Of a stretch of 64,000 bases of DNA, positions 16,317 through 29,960 are shown piece after piece. Made by a program: the position numbers and the translations under genes. The notes beneath the pieces are model-generated. The model was not told the DNA's origin and made no database searches. It worked only from the letters and a program-made list of their open reading frames with translations. How positions within the stretch are numbered: position 1 is the stretch's first letter; every line of letters starts with the position of its first letter. Source of the DNA: JANWVO01 sp037446555 (GTDB lineage Bacteria > Acidobacteriota > Terriglobia > Bryobacterales > Bryobacteraceae); contig JBBIIK010000005.1 in assembly GCA_037446555.1 (NCBI GenBank), positions 121,581 through 185,580 on the forward strand, given 5' to 3'.

Positions 16317-18770
16317 ATGTCGCTTGAAATGCTGGCGGATCGTGCCGCCCCGCAGGAATTGATCAGGGCCTTGCCACCGGATTTCTTTCCGGCGCCGCTG
16401 GAATCGGCCAAGGCTTTCGCAGGCGAAGACGGTTGGGTCCGGTTGCAATTTTCCGATTCGGCGCCCGCCGGCCCCGCCTCTCTCCGGGCCATTCGCACGG
16501 CCTCGGATCTGCCGCCTGGGGCTGTGCTGCTGAAGCCGCTGGGCCGCCGCATCTCGTTCTCCGCAAGCCTGCCGTTCGGGATGGACGTGCATTGGTTGAA
16601 GGAAGTGGCAGAGGGAGTGTTGCGGGGCGCCACCGGCGTGCGCGTGCATTCGGCAGGAACAGCGGCAATTCACGGAGAGTGGATGAGCGATTGGTTCGTC
16701 GGCGTTACCCGCGAGAGCACCGGCGCCGTGGAAGGGATGCGCCTGGCCATTTGCCGCAAGTCCAGCCGCAGCACAGGAGCGGCGGCAGAAGGCGCGTGGG
16801 AAATTCGGGCGCGGGCAGCGCTTCTGTCGAGCCCGCGCGAAGTGGCGGCTGCGCTGCTTGACGTTCATCCTCTCCAGCAGGTGCGCGGCCTTCTGAAGGA
16901 TCTGGGCAGCCGGCGCGTGGAAGAGTTCGTGAGGGCCGCGGACACGACGCTGCGCGCTCTTGACTCCGTTCGCGGCTTCTGGCAGCGGATGGGCAGCCGC
17001 GCGGAGGGCGGGCTATGGGAGTTGCTGCGACGTTCGGACTACTGGGAGGCGTTCGTCTCGTTCATCCGGCGCGAGGCACTCTCTGACAGCCGTGCCGGAG
17101 GATGTCTCGAAAGCCTTTGGGCGCTCGCCGCAGAGGCTCTGCCCGGCGATGTGGCGCCGCTGGCTGTCTCTGTGCTGCAGGAACTGGTTGGCGCCGGGAA
17201 GCGGGAGGACGCATGGCTGGAGGCTGCACGGGAGCTGGCACGTCTTCTGGAGAAGGACGGCGTGTCGCGCTTGCTCCGGGCGCTGCCCACGGTTGTGGAC
17301 AACGCGGAAAGCGGTTTCGACGGCGGACGGGTCCGCGAGCGGCTGGAAGAGATCTTCGGAAGCGCGGCACTGACGGAAGCGGGGGCGCTTCTGGAGAAGT
17401 GGAGATCCGCCGCAGAGCGGCTGGCGACGCCGGCGGCGCTGGCGGTGGAGAGGCAGTTGCGGCTGCGGCTTGCCGCCGGGATCAGCGCCAGATGGGGCGA
17501 GAGCGCCGTGGCGGACGCAACGTTCCGCTTCACAGAAGAGGGGCTGCGGGCGGCTGCGCTGGTCGCTCAAGGGGATCTGAGCCCGTTATTTGCGGGCGGA
17601 CCATGGCTGCTGCTGCTGCGGCGTGCTCTGCTGACCGAGGTAATTTCCCGGCGTTGCTTCGTGGAGCTTCATGCGCCGATGCTGCGGGCGCGGCGCAAGC
17701 AGCGCGATCTGGCAAGTTTCACCTCGGCCGAGGCGCAGGCGACCGAGGACGGGCGCATCCAGGTGTTGTATTCGGCCCAAGCGGCGGACGTGCTGACAGC
17801 GGAGTTGCGCTCGCAGTCGGCGCTTGTGTTTTCGGCGGCGTTGTCGGCATGCGACGGCGAGGCTCGGCGGGATCATTTCTCGATGAGCTTCACGGACAGG
17901 CGTCTGCTGGATCCATCGGCGCCGCAGGAGTCGTACCTGAGGGCGCTGGAAGCGTACGGGCTGCGAGACGTCCGGTTGCCTGAGGAGCCGTGCACGGCAG
18001 TGCTGTCTCTTCAGTTGCCGGGCACGTGCGCGGAGGCGTGGATGCGGACGCCGCCGCCCGGCGCCGCCGAGTACTTGCCCATCCTCGGCCGCGCAGCGCG
18101 GGCCGTACAAGTGATGGCGCGCCGGTGGCTGCCCGCGCTGTACCTGGCGCGCGTGGAGGCGTATTCCCGGCCCAGCGCCGTGCATCCGCTGTTGGCGTGG
18201 TCGTGCAGCCCTCCGGGATCGGGTCCGACGAAGAGGGACCTGTCGTACGATTTCATGGATCCCAAGGTCATCGACGAAGTCCTGCAAGCAAGTGCGCCGG
18301 CTTTCCGCGAGCGGCTGGAAGGGATCTGGCGATTCCTGGTGGAGGCCGGGCGGAAACAGACAGCAGCCTACTACGAACCGGCCGACACGCGCTATATCCT
18401 GGCCAACGTAAGGCGGCAGCAGAAGAATTTCGTGTCCCTGCTGACGGCGGACGCGTTTCTGGTGGAAGCCGTGCTGAACCTGGCCGACGGCGCGCGCGAG
18501 GTGGATCGCCTGGTGCGCGTGGCGCCGAAGGCTGCGGTGACGGAAATGGCCCGGTTCACGCGCGAGATGGCTGAGACGTTCCACAGGAAGCTGCGGCGGT
18601 TATATGCAGGCGAGGAATTCCTGGCGCTAGGGCCACTGTTCTTCCTCGCGGCGACGAGCGCACTGGCGGGGGCGCAGGGGTGCGCTGCGGACATCGCTGC
18701 GGTGCTTGCATTGGAATGGGACGGCGGCAAGGCGAGCTATTCGAACGAGGCCGCACGCCGCCTGCTGTAG
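16317..18770 (+). CDS. Large protein of unknown function, 817 residues
   Basis: A long, well-formed gene with GGAGG six bases ahead of the ATG. The protein is soluble and mainly helical, rich in Leu, Ala, Arg and Glu, with no signal peptide or clear membrane helix. It contains several Trp/Arg-rich segments (FWQRMGSRAEGGLWELL, LRRSDYWEAFVSFIRREA) and a C-terminal helical part. I recognise no domain, nucleotide-binding loop or metal motif. It may be restricted to this lineage. A structured leader with terminator precedes it. It converges on ruvB with eight bases between stops, and is probably expressed alone. Confidence 0.75.
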   Translation: MSLEMLADRAAPQELIRALPPDFFPAPLESAKAFAGEDGWVRLQFSDSAPAGPASLRAIRTASDLPPGAVLLKPLGRRISFSASLPFGMDVHWLKEVAEGVLRGATGVRVHSAGTAAIHGEWMSDWFVGVTRESTGAVEGMRLAICRKSSRSTGAAAEGAWEIRARAALLSSPREVAAALLDVHPLQQVRGLLKDLGSRRVEEFVRAADTTLRALDSVRGFWQRMGSRAEGGLWELLRRSDYWEAFVSFIRREALSDSRAGGCLESLWALAAEALPGDVAPLAVSVLQELVGAGKREDAWLEAARELARLLEKDGVSRLLRALPTVVDNAESGFDGGRVRERLEEIFGSAALTEAGALLEKWRSAAERLATPAALAVERQLRLRLAAGISARWGESAVADATFRFTEEGLRAAALVAQGDLSPLFAGGPWLLLLRRALLTEVISRRCFVELHAPMLRARRKQRDLASFTSAEAQATEDGRIQVLYSAQAADVLTAELRSQSALVFSAALSACDGEARRDHFSMSFTDRRLLDPSAPQESYLRALEAYGLRDVRLPEEPCTAVLSLQLPGTCAEAWMRTPPPGAAEYLPILGRAARAVQVMARRWLPALYLARVEAYSRPSAVHPLLAWSCSPPGSGPTKRDLSYDFMDPKVIDEVLQASAPAFRERLEGIWRFLVEAGRKQTAAYYEPADTRYILANVRRQQKNFVSLLTADAFLVEAVLNLADGAREVDRLVRVAPKAAVTEMARFTREMAETFHRKLRRLYAGEEFLALGPLFFLAATSALAGAQGCAADIAAVLALEWDGGKASYSNEAARRLL

Positions 18771-18778
18771 CACAGGGA

Positions 18779-19828
18779 TCAGAAGAGGCGGCTCTGGCCG
18801 AGGCCCGGACGGTAGGGGACGCCGAAATACTCGAAGGCGCGCGGCGTGCCGACGCGGCCGCGGGGCGTGCGGTCCAGGAAGCCGAGCTGCATCAGGTAGG
18901 GTTCGTAGACTTCCTCGATGGTGTCGGGTTCCTCGTCGGTAGAGGCGGCGATGGTGCCGAGGCCGACGGGGCCACCACCGTACTTCTCGAGGATCGTGAG
19001 CATGATCTTCTTGTCGATCTCGTCGAGTCCGAAGCGGTCGACCTCGAGCAGGTCCAGCGCGTCGCTCGCCACGGCGAGTGTGACGTGGCCGGAGGCGCGC
19101 ACTTGGGCGTAATCGCGGACACGCCGCAGCAGCCGGTTGGCGATGCGCGGCGTACCGCGGCTGCGGCGCGCGATCTCCTCAGCGGCCTCAGCGTCGATGG
19201 GCGTGTCGAGCAGGCGCGCGGCCCGGGTGACGATGCGGGTCATCTCGGGAACGTCGTAGTGCTTGAGGTACAGGATGAGCCCGAACCGGCTGCGCAGAGG
19301 GGCGCTCAACAGCCCTTGGCGCGTGGTGGCGCCGATACCGGTGAAGCGGTGCAGGGGCAGAGAGTGGGTGCGCGCACCCGGCCCTTGGCCGATGACGACA
19401 TCGATGCGGAAGTCCTCGAGCGCGGAATAGAGTACTTCTTCCACGTCCGGCATGAGACGGTGAATCTCGTCGATGAAAAAGACCTGGCGCTCGCGCAGGG
19501 TGGTGAGAATTCCTGTCAGGTCGATCTTGCGCTGAAGCAACGGCCCGCTGGAAAGGTCGATGGGGACGCGGAGTTCGGCGGCGATAATGGTGGCGAGCGT
19601 GGTTTTGCCAAGGCCTGGCGGGCCGATGAGGAGGACGTGATCCATGGCTTCGCCACGGAGGCGGGCGGCCTCAATGGTGACCGACAGCAACTCTTTCACC
19701 TTCTCCTGCCCCGTGAAATCGGCGAGAGCGCGGGGACGGAGTGACGCCTCGAACTGAAGCTCGTCGGGAGAGGCGGCGGGCGAAACAAAACGCCGGGATT
19801 TGTTTTGGTCGGTCATCCGGTCCGGCAT
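18779..19828 (-). CDS. ruvB: Holliday junction branch migration helicase RuvB
   Basis: A 349-residue AAA+ motor that drives branch migration with RuvA during recombination repair. Walker A is GPPGLGKT at 69-76, Walker B VFFIDEIHRL at about 116-124, and sensor 1 IGATTRQGLLSAPLRSRFG follows. The C-terminal winged helix contains EPYLMQLGFLDRTPRGR. Length is normal. It is six bases downstream of ruvA. No ruvC is present in the window. Confidence 0.97.
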   Translation of the reverse strand: MPDRMTDQNKSRRFVSPAASPDELQFEASLRPRALADFTGQEKVKELLSVTIEAARLRGEAMDHVLLIGPPGLGKTTLATIIAAELRVPIDLSSGPLLQRKIDLTGILTTLRERQVFFIDEIHRLMPDVEEVLYSALEDFRIDVVIGQGPGARTHSLPLHRFTGIGATTRQGLLSAPLRSRFGLILYLKHYDVPEMTRIVTRAARLLDTPIDAEAAEEIARRSRGTPRIANRLLRRVRDYAQVRASGHVTLAVASDALDLLEVDRFGLDEIDKKIMLTILEKYGGGPVGLGTIAASTDEEPDTIEEVYEPYLMQLGFLDRTPRGRVGTPRAFEYFGVPYRPGLGQSRLF

Positions 19829-19834
19829 TCCCGA

Positions 19835-20437
19835 TTATCGCAGCAGTTCCAGCGCGCGGCGGAAGAGCGCCTCGAAACCGGCGCCGGCAAGCTCCTGCGA
19901 AGCGCGCCGTGCGGCCGTCTCGGCGGCCGCACGTTGCGCTCCAAGGTTGACGAGCGCGCTGACAACGTCGGATTCTTTTTGCGACAGGATCACAGCGGCC
20001 ACTCCGGCCGCACCCGCGGCTGCGCGGCGTCCGCCGTCCTCGATTTTGTCGCGCAACTCCAGCACGATGCGCTCCGCCGTCTTCTTGCCAATGCCGGGCA
20101 CGCGCGTGAGCTTCTGGACGTCGGCCGACCGGATCACCTGGACGAGGTCGCCGGCGGCGATGCCGCTGAGCACCGTCAGAGCCAGGCGCGGACCAACGCC
20201 GCTGACCGTGATCAGCTTTTCGAAGATTGACTTCTCTTCCACCGTCAGGAATCCGTAGAGCTGAATGGCGTCCTCACGCACGACGGTATGTACCCTGAGA
20301 CGGACTTCCTCTCCGGCGGCGGGAAGGGCGGCGAAGGTCGAGACGGGGATGGCAACGTCGTAGCCGACGCCCTGCGCCTCGACGATCGCCTGGTTGGGGT
20401 GCTTCTCGAGCAGTGTGCCGCGCAAGTGTGCGATCAT
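19835..20437 (-). CDS. ruvA: Holliday junction DNA-binding protein RuvA
   Basis: A 200-residue junction-binding subunit. The N-terminal OB fold starts MIAHLRGTLLEKHPNQAIVE, two helix-hairpin-helix motifs follow (FEKLITVSGVGPRLALTVL and LTRVPGIGKKTAERIVLEL), and a C-terminal RuvB-contact domain ends the protein. It is the first gene of ruvAB and diverges from rsmE over about 55 bases. Confidence 0.97.
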   Translation of the reverse strand: MIAHLRGTLLEKHPNQAIVEAQGVGYDVAIPVSTFAALPAAGEEVRLRVHTVVREDAIQLYGFLTVEEKSIFEKLITVSGVGPRLALTVLSGIAAGDLVQVIRSADVQKLTRVPGIGKKTAERIVLELRDKIEDGGRRAAAGAAGVAAVILSQKESDVVSALVNLGAQRAAAETAARRASQELAGAGFEALFRRALELLR

Positions 20438-20492
20438 GGCGAACCTCTATTTTCGCAGGCGCGCGCACACGGCGGCGATATGCTGGGAAAAG

Positions 20493-21218
20493 ATGGCACG
20501 GCGGCTGTTCTACGCACAGGAGTGGCGGGCGGGGCGGGCGATTCTGCATGGGGAAACGGCGGAGCACATCAGGCGCGTGCTGAGGGCGGAGCGCGGCCAG
20601 ATCTATGAAGTGTCGGATGGGGAACGGGTATGGCTGGGGCGGATCGAAGCGTTCGGGAAAGAAATGGTGGAGTTCGCGCTGTTGGAGGAGGCGCCGGCGG
20701 CGCGCGCCGCGGCCCCGGTCCGCCTGATGGCGGCGCTGATCAAGTTCGACCACTTCGAGTGGATGATCGAGAAGGCGACGGAGCTGGGTGTGGAGCGGAT
20801 CACGCCAGTGGCCGCCCTGAGGTCGGAGCGAGGGCTGGCCGGAGCGGCCGAGAAGCGGCGGGCGCGGTGGGAGAGGATCATCCGTGAGGCGGGGCAGCAA
20901 TCGCGTAGGATTCGCCCGCCCGAGCTGGATTCCGTCATGCCCTTGGCCGAAGCGCTTCGGACGCAGGCTACGTTGAGGTTGTTCCTGGACGAGGAGCCGG
21001 ATGCAACGCCTGTGCTGAAAGTGCTGGAGAGAGTGGACGAAGGCGTGGCCTTGCTCTGCGGGCCAGAAGGCGGCTGGGACGCGCGGGAGCGGGAGGAGGC
21101 AGAAAGGGCAGGCTGGGAGCGGGTGTCCGTGGGACCGATGATTTTGAGGGCGGAGACGGCGGCTCTCGCAGCAGTGGCGGTAGTGGTGGCGGCGCTGAAT
21201 CAGAGGCGGGAGGAATAA
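20493..21218 (+). CDS. rsmE: 16S rRNA m3U1498 methyltransferase RsmE
   Basis: A 241-residue SPOUT-family enzyme that methylates U1498 of 16S rRNA. The N-terminal PUA-like domain includes HIRRVLRAERGQ. The SPOUT domain contains KATELGVERITPV, the SAM-binding GPEGGW motif and the knot motif VGPMILRAETA. I chose ATG 20493 because MARRLFYAQEW is the family N-terminus; in-frame starts to 20394 add an unrelated extension and would overlap ruvA. It converges on the rRNA operon, sharing the terminator at 21249-21271. Confidence 0.93.
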   Translation: MARRLFYAQEWRAGRAILHGETAEHIRRVLRAERGQIYEVSDGERVWLGRIEAFGKEMVEFALLEEAPAARAAAPVRLMAALIKFDHFEWMIEKATELGVERITPVAALRSERGLAGAAEKRRARWERIIREAGQQSRRIRPPELDSVMPLAEALRTQATLRLFLDEEPDATPVLKVLERVDEGVALLCGPEGGWDAREREEAERAGWERVSVGPMILRAETAALAAVAVVVAALNQRREE

Positions 21219-21248
21219 GCGCGCAGCGGAGAGATTGGCAAAGGCAAA

Positions 21249-21271
21249 GGCCCCGGCCGGAAGCCGGGGCC
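21249..21271. terminator. Bidirectional terminator between rsmE and the rRNA operon
   Basis: GGCCCCGGC (21249-21257) pairs perfectly with GCCGGGGCC (21263-21271) across a five-base loop. On the minus strand it follows 5S rRNA and is trailed by T-containing CTTTGCCTTTGCC; on the plus strand it follows rsmE. Confidence 0.75.
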
Positions 21272-21282
21272 TCTGTCATAAT

Positions 21283-21397
<115 letters not shown>

Positions 21398-21481
21398 AAG
21401 CCTGAAGAGCTTGAGTGGCTGAATATTGACGGGCGATCCGTGGAAGCCACAGAGCGGATTCTGTGTAGAGGGTAAATCTTA

Positions 21482-24393
<2,912 letters not shown>

Positions 24394-24625
24394 AAGATTT
24401 ACGCCGTACACAGAATCGATCGAACCCGCGCCCTTGCAGACACGGCTTCGGCGCTCTGTCGCTGCCTCATAGGATCTCGAGACAGCCGGCTTCTCGCGGA
24501 TTTGCCCGTCAATATTCAGTTTTCAAAGATCGCGCCGGACATCTCCGGCGGTCCTGACAAGCTCAGGAGGCGGCATTCTGTCATTCAGACTGCCGGCTGC
24601 TGACCTTGTCTTCTCCATGAGAGCG

Positions 24626-24702
<77 letters not shown>

Positions 24703-24708
24703 GGTCAC

Positions 24709-24784
24709 TGGTGGAGCTGATCGGGATCGAACCGACGACCTCCTGATTGCAAATCAGGCGCTCTCCCAGCTGAGCTACAGCCCC
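24709..24784 (-). tRNA. alaT: tRNA-Ala (anticodon TGC), CCA encoded
   Basis: The minus strand gives acceptor GGGGCTG paired with CAGCTCC (one G-U), anticodon TGC in loop TTTGCAA, discriminator A and an encoded CCA. It is six bases upstream of tRNA-Ile in the rRNA spacer. The order 16S, Ala, Ile, 23S on the minus strand reverses the Ile-Ala order of Escherichia coli rrn operons. Confidence 0.95.
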
Positions 24785-25011
24785 CTGGAACGCGGGAGCG
24801 GGACGGGCGCCCAGCCCGCCCCGGCCCCGACCTTCTCACAGGTTCTCGAGGCCGGTTGAACGCGACGCCGGGAGACCAGCTCACCGGCGATGGCCAATTC
24901 CGTTTGAAGCACTTGAGTGGAGTACCGGGGACGGGCTGGCTTCGGCGAACCGTAACCTGCCCTTGGCCGGCATGAAATGCTCCGTACACCGGAGCGCCGA
25001 CCGAGTACTCT

Positions 25012-26519
<1,508 letters not shown>

Positions 26520-26520
26520 C

Positions 26521-26990
26521 CATGTGAGTTACTTCGCCCCGGTTTGACTCAAGACTGAAACGGAATTAACTTCGCGTTCAACCAGATTTTCAAAGATCTG
26601 GACAGCTGCCGCCGATCTCGTCGAAGAGCAGCCAGCTGCCGGCCTCGAAAGGCGATTTGGCGCGTGCCTGACCTCGCCCTGCTTCCCGCAGGGGCACATC
26701 AGGTCGCCTCCAAAAACTTGGGAAACTTGAGACCTGCTGAGGACTCCAACCGCTGCCGCCGGATCTGCCTTCTGCTTTCGCTTTCGGCCCGGCGCTCAGC
26801 GCCCATCACTCAGACTACCAAACCGGACCCGCTTTTGCAAGCCCTTTTTTCTCTCGTCCGAGCGACGTCCCCGAGAACGTCTCCAGCAACAACTGTACCA
26901 CCGCCGGACCCGGCGGCGCAACATCAGGGGCACGATTCTTCCGCCCCCCGGTAACCCCGGCGGGGCCTATGGTATGCTCTACTCCGGCAC
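26521..26990. other. rRNA operon leader and divergent intergenic region
   Basis: No gene is supported here. The minus strand carries the rRNA promoter (26812-26840) and a leader of about 290 bases to 16S with several short inverted repeats likely used in processing. The plus strand carries the start region of the sugar transferase, with a -10-like TATGCT at 26973-26978. Confidence 0.7.
26812..26840 (-). promoter_or_regulatory. rRNA operon promoter
   Basis: On the minus strand TTGCAA (26840-26835) and TAGTCT (26817-26812) are separated by exactly 17 bases, a sigma-70 type promoter. It lies about 290 bases upstream of 16S and just downstream of an A-rich tract (complement of the T run near 26845-26851), which could serve as an UP element. 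Confidence 0.75.
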
Positions 26991-28394
26991 GTGTTCACCC
27001 GTCAGCAGGCGAAACTCCGTCCTTTCCTGCTACTTCCAGACCTCCTTGTTGTCTGGGCCGCCTTCCACCTCGCCTACGTGACCCGCCAAAACCTCCCGCT
27101 GGAGCGCCTGTTTTTCCTCGCCGGGACGGTCCGGGCGCTGCTGCTGGCGGCCGGCGTGGCTGCCTGGGTGTTCGCCGGACTCTGGGTTGGCGTCTACGAC
27201 CAGATCCTCGCCACCGGAAGCCGTCGAATCCTCCTCCGCGCCTTGCAACAGTGCGCTTTGGCGATCACGGCGCTTGTGTTCCTCGAATACGCGCAGCGGC
27301 TGGACCTGAGCCGTCCTTTCCTCGGGCTGTGGGCTCTTTACACGTTGCTCCTACTTTCCATCGCCCGCCTGGCGGTCCGCGCCGCATACCGGCGCGTGTC
27401 AGGTGCCGCAGCGGACCGCCGCGTTGTCTATGTTGCGGGGACAGGAGAGACGGCGCGGCGCCTGGGGCGCCTGGTGGAACAGAGCGGCAAGTTCGGCCTC
27501 GAGCTGGCAGGTTTCCTCGGCGCGGAGGCCGGCGAGATCCTCCTGTCCAGGCCCTATCCGGTTCACGACTTGAGGGAGTTGCCCCGGCTGCTGGAGACGC
27601 GCGTGGTCGACGAGGTCCTTTTCGCTGTGGACTCCCGGCAACTGGCTGAACTGGAGGACCTGCTTCTGCTGTGCGAGGAAGAAGGCGTGCGGACGCGCTT
27701 CCACGTCGGCTTCCTGCCCCACTTGCACAGCCGAGTGGACCTCGAATACCTCTCTGGCGAGCCGCTGCTCACCTTCTCCGGTGCGCCGCATGACGATTTC
27801 CGTCTACTGATCAAGCGCGCCTTGGACCTGGCCGCCTCCGGCGCAGCGCTGCTCCTGCTGTCGCCGCTGATGCTGCTGATCGCTGCCGCCGTCCGCCTGA
27901 CGAGCCCTGGACCGGCCATCTTCCGGCAGGTGCGCTGCGGCCTCAACGGCAGGCGTTTCGTGCTGTACAAATTCCGCACCATGTCGGCCGACGCCGAGGC
28001 GCGGAAGGCCGAGTTGGCCCATCTCAACGTGAAAAAGACCGCCTTCAAGATCCCCAACGACCCCCGCGTCACGCGCGTCGGGCGCTGGCTGCGGAAGTTC
28101 TCCCTCGATGAGCTGCCGCAACTCTGGAACGTATGCAAGGGCGAGATGTCGATCGTCGGGCCGCGCCCGCCCGTCCCCGAAGAGGTGGAGCGCTACGAAC
28201 GCTGGCAGCGGCGGAGGCTCCGGATGCGGCCGGGGCTCACCTGCCTCTGGACGCTTGCCGGGCGGGACGAGGTCGACTTCGATGAGTGGATGCGGCTGGA
28301 TCTCGAGTACATCGACCGCTGGAGCCTGGCGCTCGACATGCAGATCATCCTCCGCACTATCCCGGTGGTTCTGTTCGGCCGGGGCGCCAACTAG
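26991..28394 (+). CDS. Polyprenyl-phosphate sugar-1-phosphate transferase (WbaP/EpsE type)
   Basis: A 467-residue membrane enzyme that transfers a sugar phosphate from a nucleotide sugar to undecaprenyl phosphate, the first step of exopolysaccharide or O-antigen building. About four N-terminal membrane helices, a CoA-binding-like middle region (VVYVAGTGETARRLGRLVE), and a C-terminal bacterial sugar-transferase domain from about 268 with KFRTMSADAEARK, FSLDELPQLWNV and GEMSIVGPRPP are visible. The start is GTG 26991, with a -10-like TATGCT 12 bases ahead and no ribosome site. No other polysaccharide genes are adjacent. The sugar cannot be told from sequence. Confidence 0.9.
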   Translation: MFTRQQAKLRPFLLLPDLLVVWAAFHLAYVTRQNLPLERLFFLAGTVRALLLAAGVAAWVFAGLWVGVYDQILATGSRRILLRALQQCALAITALVFLEYAQRLDLSRPFLGLWALYTLLLLSIARLAVRAAYRRVSGAAADRRVVYVAGTGETARRLGRLVEQSGKFGLELAGFLGAEAGEILLSRPYPVHDLRELPRLLETRVVDEVLFAVDSRQLAELEDLLLLCEEEGVRTRFHVGFLPHLHSRVDLEYLSGEPLLTFSGAPHDDFRLLIKRALDLAASGAALLLLSPLMLLIAAAVRLTSPGPAIFRQVRCGLNGRRFVLYKFRTMSADAEARKAELAHLNVKKTAFKIPNDPRVTRVGRWLRKFSLDELPQLWNVCKGEMSIVGPRPPVPEEVERYERWQRRRLRMRPGLTCLWTLAGRDEVDFDEWMRLDLEYIDRWSLALDMQIILRTIPVVLFGRGAN

Positions 28395-28556
28395 CCTGGC
28401 CAGCATACTTTCCAGGTGTTGACTCCAGCGCCCGGGCGGCGGTTGCGGGTAGCGCCGTCCGGGCAGCAGGCACGAGGCCGGGTGATGTTGAGACTCCCAC
28501 GCCGCAGGCCCGGGCGGATGCGGCCGAAGGGAGACGCAATTAGAATAGAGGGCGCT

Positions 28557-29567
28557 ATGCGTGCAGGCTGCCTGTGGATGATGCTGCTTCTGACTTCTGC
28601 ACCGGCCACCCTCGGCCAGCCGCCAAGGTCGTATCCGGTGCTGGGAACAATCGTCCGCGAGGACCCGAGGCTGGACGCGCTCCTTGCGCCCGAGGCGCGA
28701 ATCGAGGTACTGGCCAGCGGGTTTGAATGGGCGGAAGGCCCTGTCTGGGACCGCAAGGGCGGCTATCTCCTGTTCTCCGACATCCCGCGGAACTCGGTGA
28801 TGAAGTGGTCGCGGGAGCGCGGGATCGAGCTGTTTCTGAAGCCCGCCGGCTACACCGGCGTGGCCGAGTATGGTCGCGAGCCGGGCAGCAACGGGCTGCT
28901 GATCGACGCGCAAGGCCGGCTGATCCTGATGGAACACGGCGACCGCCGAGTGGCCCGCATGGAGCCTGGCGGCGGCAAGGTGACGCTGGCTGACCGGTAT
29001 CAGGGCAAGCGGCTGAACAGCCCGAATGACGGTGCCCTGAAGTCTAACGGCGATCTGTATTTCACCGACCCGCCCTACGGGTTGCCCAAACAGTGGAACG
29101 ATCCGCGCCGGGATCTCGGCTTTTGCGGCGTCTACCGGTGGTCCCAGGGAACCCTGACCCTGCTGACGAGCGAACTGAGCCGCCCGAACGGCATCGCGTT
29201 TTCCCCCGACGAGAAGACCCTTTACGTGGCCAACAGTGACCCGCAACGCGCGATCTGGATGGCTTACCCGGTGAAACCCGACGGGACTCTGGGCGCCGGC
29301 AGGGTGTTCGCCGATGTGACGGCGATGGTCAGCCGCGAGTTGCCGGGGCTGCCGGACGGGCTGAAGGTGGACGCCGAAGGCAACCTGTGGGCCACAGGTC
29401 CCGGCGGAGTTCACATTTACACACCCGAGGGCAAGAGACTGGGACGGATCGACACGGGCGAGGCCACGGCCAACGTGGCTTGGGGCGACGACGGCTCGAC
29501 GCTCTACATCACTGCAGACATGTACCTGTGCCGTGTCAGGACACAGGTCCGGGGCGCGGGGTGGTGA
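28557..29567 (+). CDS. Exported SMP-30/gluconolactonase-family protein
   Basis: A 336-residue six-bladed beta-propeller lactonase. The signal peptide is MRAGCLWMMLLLTSAPATLG. Family motifs include the metal Glu in FEWAEGPVWD, LNSPNDGALKSNGDLYFTDP, RPNGIAFSPDEKTLYVA and LPDGLKVDAEGNLW with the catalytic Asp. It probably hydrolyses an aldonolactone in the periplasm. The ATG is 10 bases after TAGAAT (28541-28546), with no ribosome site, so I chose it over a longer frame from 28416 that lacks a signal peptide. A second family member is at 58694. Confidence 0.88.
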   Translation: MRAGCLWMMLLLTSAPATLGQPPRSYPVLGTIVREDPRLDALLAPEARIEVLASGFEWAEGPVWDRKGGYLLFSDIPRNSVMKWSRERGIELFLKPAGYTGVAEYGREPGSNGLLIDAQGRLILMEHGDRRVARMEPGGGKVTLADRYQGKRLNSPNDGALKSNGDLYFTDPPYGLPKQWNDPRRDLGFCGVYRWSQGTLTLLTSELSRPNGIAFSPDEKTLYVANSDPQRAIWMAYPVKPDGTLGAGRVFADVTAMVSRELPGLPDGLKVDAEGNLWATGPGGVHIYTPEGKRLGRIDTGEATANVAWGDDGSTLYITADMYLCRVRTQVRGAGW

Positions 29568-29960
29568 CAGGGCCAGCCGCGAGCCAGCCCACCTCAAGCG
29601 CCGCGGGGCCTCGCATCTGCAAAGCCGGAAGCGGCGAGCCCAGCAAGAGGCGATCAACGAGTGGATGAAGGCCGTGGCCCGATCCTGTAGCCACAGGCCA
29701 CGTACATATTTGGACCGGCACGAAAGCGATGCAAGAGCCGACTGCGCCGCGGTGGCCCCCATGAGCCCGTCCGGGTGCCGCCGCAGTCCGCACTGTGGGC
29801 GGGCGCAGACCACAGGGAACCAGCTGGCGCTGTCATCGGACAGCGGCCGAGCAATTCTGTGCGCCCTCGCCCGCGCAAGATGACGGCACGGCAGCCATTG
29901 TGCCCCGGCCGCATCAGCCCCGGCGAACGGCCGCGCTTCTCCAGCAATGCCGGCAACCGC
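29568..29960. other. Gene-free stretch between convergent genes
   Basis: No coding frame with a ribosome site, motif or natural composition was found on either strand, and no clear RNA gene or strong terminator was seen. It separates the convergent lactonase and TPR genes. Confidence 0.5.
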
